From positions 170,523 to 234,522 of the forward strand of contig JANXSF010000102.1 in the NCBI GenBank assembly GCA_025352795.1: a stretch of 64,000 nt of DNA, given 5' to 3'. Origin of the DNA: Acidobacteriota bacterium (lineage in GTDB: Bacteria; Acidobacteriota; Terriglobia; Bryobacterales; Bryobacteraceae). The position numbers were made by a program, and so were the translations under genes. The notes beneath the pieces were generated by a model. It did not search any database, was not told where the DNA came from, and worked only from the letters and a program-made list of their open reading frames with translations. Positions within the stretch are counted from its first letter, which is position 1; every line of letters starts with the position of its first letter. This document shows positions 61,654 to 64,000 of the stretch, piece after piece.

Positions 61654-62415
61654 GTGATTGAAACCGTCATCCGCACTCTTGGTCTGTCTAAAAAATACCG
61701 GTCGGGCGACAATTTGCTAACTATTTTTGACGATATGAATCTGGAAATTCGTCAAGGTGAGCGTTTGGCGTTAGTGGGTGAATCGGGTGCGGGAAAGTCT
61801 ACGTTGTTACATCTGCTGAGTGGTCTCGACAGGCCCTCTGGGGGCAAGATATACTTTGGTCAGAGAGAGATTACAAGTCTTAATGCAGATGAGCTGGCTG
61901 AATTCAGAAATCGCGAAATCGGCTTTGTCTGGCAGATCCACTACCTGTTGCCGGAATTTACGGCGCTTGAGAATGTGATGATGCCACTGTTGATCCGCAC
62001 CCAACCAAGTGTTAACAGAGACGAGATTCAGGCTCTGGCCATGAGTCGCTTGCAGGAAGTAGGGTTGGCATCGCGATCCCATCACCGGTCTGGGGAGTTG
62101 TCTGGCGGCGAACAACAACGCGTCGTTCTGGCTCGAGCTCTGGTCACCAAACCCAATTTTTTATTCGCTGATGAGCCTACCGGCAACTTGGACGAACGGA
62201 CAGGGGAAATGATTGCCGAACTGTTGGCAGAGTTACATTCAACCCATGCCCTCACCTCTGTTTACGTTACCCATAACCCCCGTTTTGCCAGCCAATGTGA
62301 CCGTGTATTGCGGTTAGAGGCAGGCCAGTTGCAACCAAATTTTTATGATCGCGTTCCCCCTCATGTCCCAAGTGACAATGGGCGGGGTTCATCCATGGAG
62401 GCTGGTCTGAATTAA
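61654..62415 (+). CDS. lolD: Lipoprotein-releasing-type ABC transporter ATPase (LolD-like)
   Basis: 253 aa. ATPase of the MacB/LolD group, which in LolCDE powers release of lipoproteins from the inner membrane. Walker A is GESGAGKSTLLHLLSGLD, the Q loop is FVWQIHYLLPEF, the signature is GELSGGEQQRVVLARAL, and Walker B is FLFADEPTGNLDE. The membrane partner (LolC/E) is not in the window. A C-terminal extension of about 30 residues is unusual. The GTG start has AGGAT just upstream. clpC begins 15 bases after its stop, so they may be cotranscribed. Confidence 0.85.
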   Translation: MIETVIRTLGLSKKYRSGDNLLTIFDDMNLEIRQGERLALVGESGAGKSTLLHLLSGLDRPSGGKIYFGQREITSLNADELAEFRNREIGFVWQIHYLLPEFTALENVMMPLLIRTQPSVNRDEIQALAMSRLQEVGLASRSHHRSGELSGGEQQRVVLARALVTKPNFLFADEPTGNLDERTGEMIAELLAELHSTHALTSVYVTHNPRFASQCDRVLRLEAGQLQPNFYDRVPPHVPSDNGRGSSMEAGLN

Positions 62416-62430
62416 GGCCAAGTTAAATTT

Positions 62431-64000
62431 ATGTTTGAGCGCTACACAGAAAAAGCCAGACGCGTAATTTTCTTTGCCCGGTACGAGGCATCGCAGTTTG
62501 GGAGCCCTTATATAGAAACAGAGCACCTGCTGTTAGGGCTGCTGCGGGAAGATAAGGCGCTGGCGAACCGTTTTTTGAGATCGCACGCGGCCATTGAATC
62601 CATCCGCAAGCAGATTGAATCTCACACCACCATTCGCGAAAAGGTTTCCACATCGGTTGATCTGCCACTGTCGCATGAATGCAAGCGAGTGCTTGCTTAT
62701 GGCGCTGAAGAAGCAGAGCGGTTGAACCACAAGCATATTGGTACGGAACATTTGTTGCTTGGACTGTTGCGAGAAGAAAAGTGTTTTGCTGCGGAAATTC
62801 TTCACGAACGCAGCTTGCGGCTAAGCCAGGTGCGTGATGAAATTGCCCGCTCCAGCTCAGAAAAAGTTTCCTCCAATCGACCCAAGGAAAGCTCTTTACT
62901 GGGCGAATTCAGTCGCGACCTGACTCAGTGCGCGATTGATGGAACTCTTGATCCACTGATTGGTCGTGACTACGAAACCGAACGGGTGGTGCAAATCTTG
63001 TGTCGCCGCACCAAGAATAATCCGGTGCTTATCGGCGAACCTGGTGTAGGAAAGACCGCCATTGTAGAAGGGTTAGCGCAACGCATTGCCGATGGCGACG
63101 TCCCCAGCTTTTTGGCTGATAAGCGAATTTTGGCTCTGGACTTGTCCTTGATCGTGGCAGGCACCAAATATCGCGGACAGTTTGAAGAACGGTTGAAGAC
63201 CATCATGAAAGAGTTGATGGAAAATCAGAATGCCATTATCTTTATTGACGAACTGCATACCCTGGTAGGTGCCGGATCAGCAGAAGGATCGCTGGATGCC
63301 GCAAATATTCTGAAGCCTGCTTTAAGCCGCGGTGAGATTCAGTGCATTGGCGCAACCACGCCAGCCGAATTCCGCAAGTCCATTGAGAAGGATCGGTCAT
63401 TGGAACGTCGTTTCCAGGCCGTGAAAGTTCCCCCTCCCAACGAAAAAGATGCCATCAAAATCATGTTCGGCATCAAGGAACGCTATGAAAAGTTCCACGC
63501 GGTGGCCTACATGGACGATGCCATTGAAAGCTCTGTATACACCTCCAGCCGCTTTATTCCTGATCGTTTCCTGCCAGACAAGGCGATTGATTTAATTGAC
63601 GAAGCAGGCGCCAGGGTGAAGTTGCGCCAAACCACGCTGCCCACGGAAGTGGCCGATATTCAGAAGCGCATCAAGTTCATTGTGCATCGCATGGAAAATG
63701 CGATTCAAAATCACGAGTTTGAAAAAGCGCGTTTCTATTCTGATGAGGAACGCAAAGAGCGGGAAAACCTGCGGCTGTTGCGCGACAAATACAACCTGGA
63801 CGATACCTCAACGGGTATTGTGACGAAAGAAGACATTGAAGAAGTTGTAGCTCGCTGGACAGGCGTGCCCATGCAATCAATTAAAGAAGAGGAAGTGAAA
63901 AAACTTCTTCGGATTGAGATTGAACTGCACAAACGAATCATCAGCCAGGAAAAGGCCATTAGTGCCCTGGCTAGGGCTATTCGACGCAGCCGGGCTGGCT
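62431..64000 (+). CDS. clpC: ATP-dependent Clp protease ATP-binding subunit ClpC, 3' end missing
   Basis: AAA+ unfoldase that feeds substrates to ClpP. 523 residues are visible and the frame is open at the window edge. The N domain has two Clp repeats (IETEHLLLGLLREDK, then IGTEHLLLGLLREEK). The first AAA module has Walker A GEPGVGKTAIVEGLAQRI, Walker B AIIFIDELHTLVGAG, and GATTPAEFRKSIEKDRSLER with the sensor and arginine finger. A UVR-like middle region (HEFEKARFYSDEERKERENL) separates ClpC from ClpA/ClpB. The second module begins at the edge. It starts 15 bases after lolD. Confidence 0.95.
   Translation, partial: MFERYTEKARRVIFFARYEASQFGSPYIETEHLLLGLLREDKALANRFLRSHAAIESIRKQIESHTTIREKVSTSVDLPLSHECKRVLAYGAEEAERLNHKHIGTEHLLLGLLREEKCFAAEILHERSLRLSQVRDEIARSSSEKVSSNRPKESSLLGEFSRDLTQCAIDGTLDPLIGRDYETERVVQILCRRTKNNPVLIGEPGVGKTAIVEGLAQRIADGDVPSFLADKRILALDLSLIVAGTKYRGQFEERLKTIMKELMENQNAIIFIDELHTLVGAGSAEGSLDAANILKPALSRGEIQCIGATTPAEFRKSIEKDRSLERRFQAVKVPPPNEKDAIKIMFGIKERYEKFHAVAYMDDAIESSVYTSSRFIPDRFLPDKAIDLIDEAGARVKLRQTTLPTEVADIQKRIKFIVHRMENAIQNHEFEKARFYSDEERKERENLRLLRDKYNLDDTSTGIVTKEDIEEVVARWTGVPMQSIKEEEVKKLLRIEIELHKRIISQEKAISALARAIRRSRAG

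Overview
ORGANISM. The window reads as a chromosomal segment of a Gram-negative bacterium, most likely an acidobacterium of the Bryobacter/Solibacter type. This is inferred from gene content: an Oar-like TonB-dependent receptor with an N-terminal carboxypeptidase-regulatory domain, SMP-30/gluconolactonase and DUF1080 enzymes, a ThuA protein, a formylglycine sulfatase, a FecR/DUF6600 protein, a PEGA-domain serine/threonine kinase, LptD and LolD for an outer membrane, and small proteins with N termini such as MSRGWESK. Base composition looks roughly balanced and even by eye. I see no prophage, insertion sequence, CRISPR array, tRNA or rRNA. LAYOUT. 0-6.7 kb (+): a dense housekeeping run of gluQ (partial), mutM, a homocysteine methyltransferase/MTHFR fusion, a TsaC-like gene, ftsY, ribD and ribE. 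6.7-15.7 kb: two small exported proteins, gyrA, a MoxR ATPase, a glycosidase-like unknown, then a minus-strand thuA-fur-(FHA-GAF-PP2C phosphatase) run. 15.8-20.7 kb: ppk, an ECF sigma / membrane protein / Spy-like operon with a recognisable self-type promoter, and a winged-helix gene broken by a frameshift. 20.7-28.0 kb (-): Oar-like receptor, SMP-30 and DUF1080 (coupled), HAD phosphatase and M48 metallopeptidase. 28.1-37.4 kb (mostly +): ilvE, a small membrane protein, DUF1877, rfaE2-mfd-kinase, a sulfite-oxidase-fold enzyme carrying its own c-type haem motif, and a LysM protein. 37.5-45.0 kb: lptD (-), then RDD protein, ribBA, exported unknown, YfiT/DinB, hemerythrin and YqiA-like esterase (+). 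45.0-56 kb (-): coaD-aspC-manA-SH3 lipoprotein, the FecR/DUF6600 protein, sulfatase, eno-gpmI. 56-64 kb: rnpB RNA (+), two small conserved proteins, an SSS symporter/APC permease pair (-), a large exported protein, lolD and the 5' part of clpC (+). HOW THE GENES WORK TOGETHER. Riboflavin synthesis is split: ribD-ribE at 5 kb and ribBA at 41 kb. The GTP cyclohydrolase half of ribBA has lost the expected substrate and catalytic residues, so GTP cyclohydrolase II activity probably lies elsewhere in the genome. Envelope functions are prominent (lptD, lolD, rfaE2, LysM, SH3 and M48 proteins, an ECF/Spy stress module). Carbohydrate scavenging is suggested by the receptor, SMP-30, DUF1080, ThuA and sulfatase genes. 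NOTABLE NON-CODING STRUCTURE. A family of about 80-bp inverted repeats occurs three times in full and once as a single arm. Several genes that begin transcription units have a TANNNT box 5-7 bases before the start codon and no clear Shine-Dalgarno sequence, which suggests leaderless mRNAs. Many genes use GTG or TTG starts.
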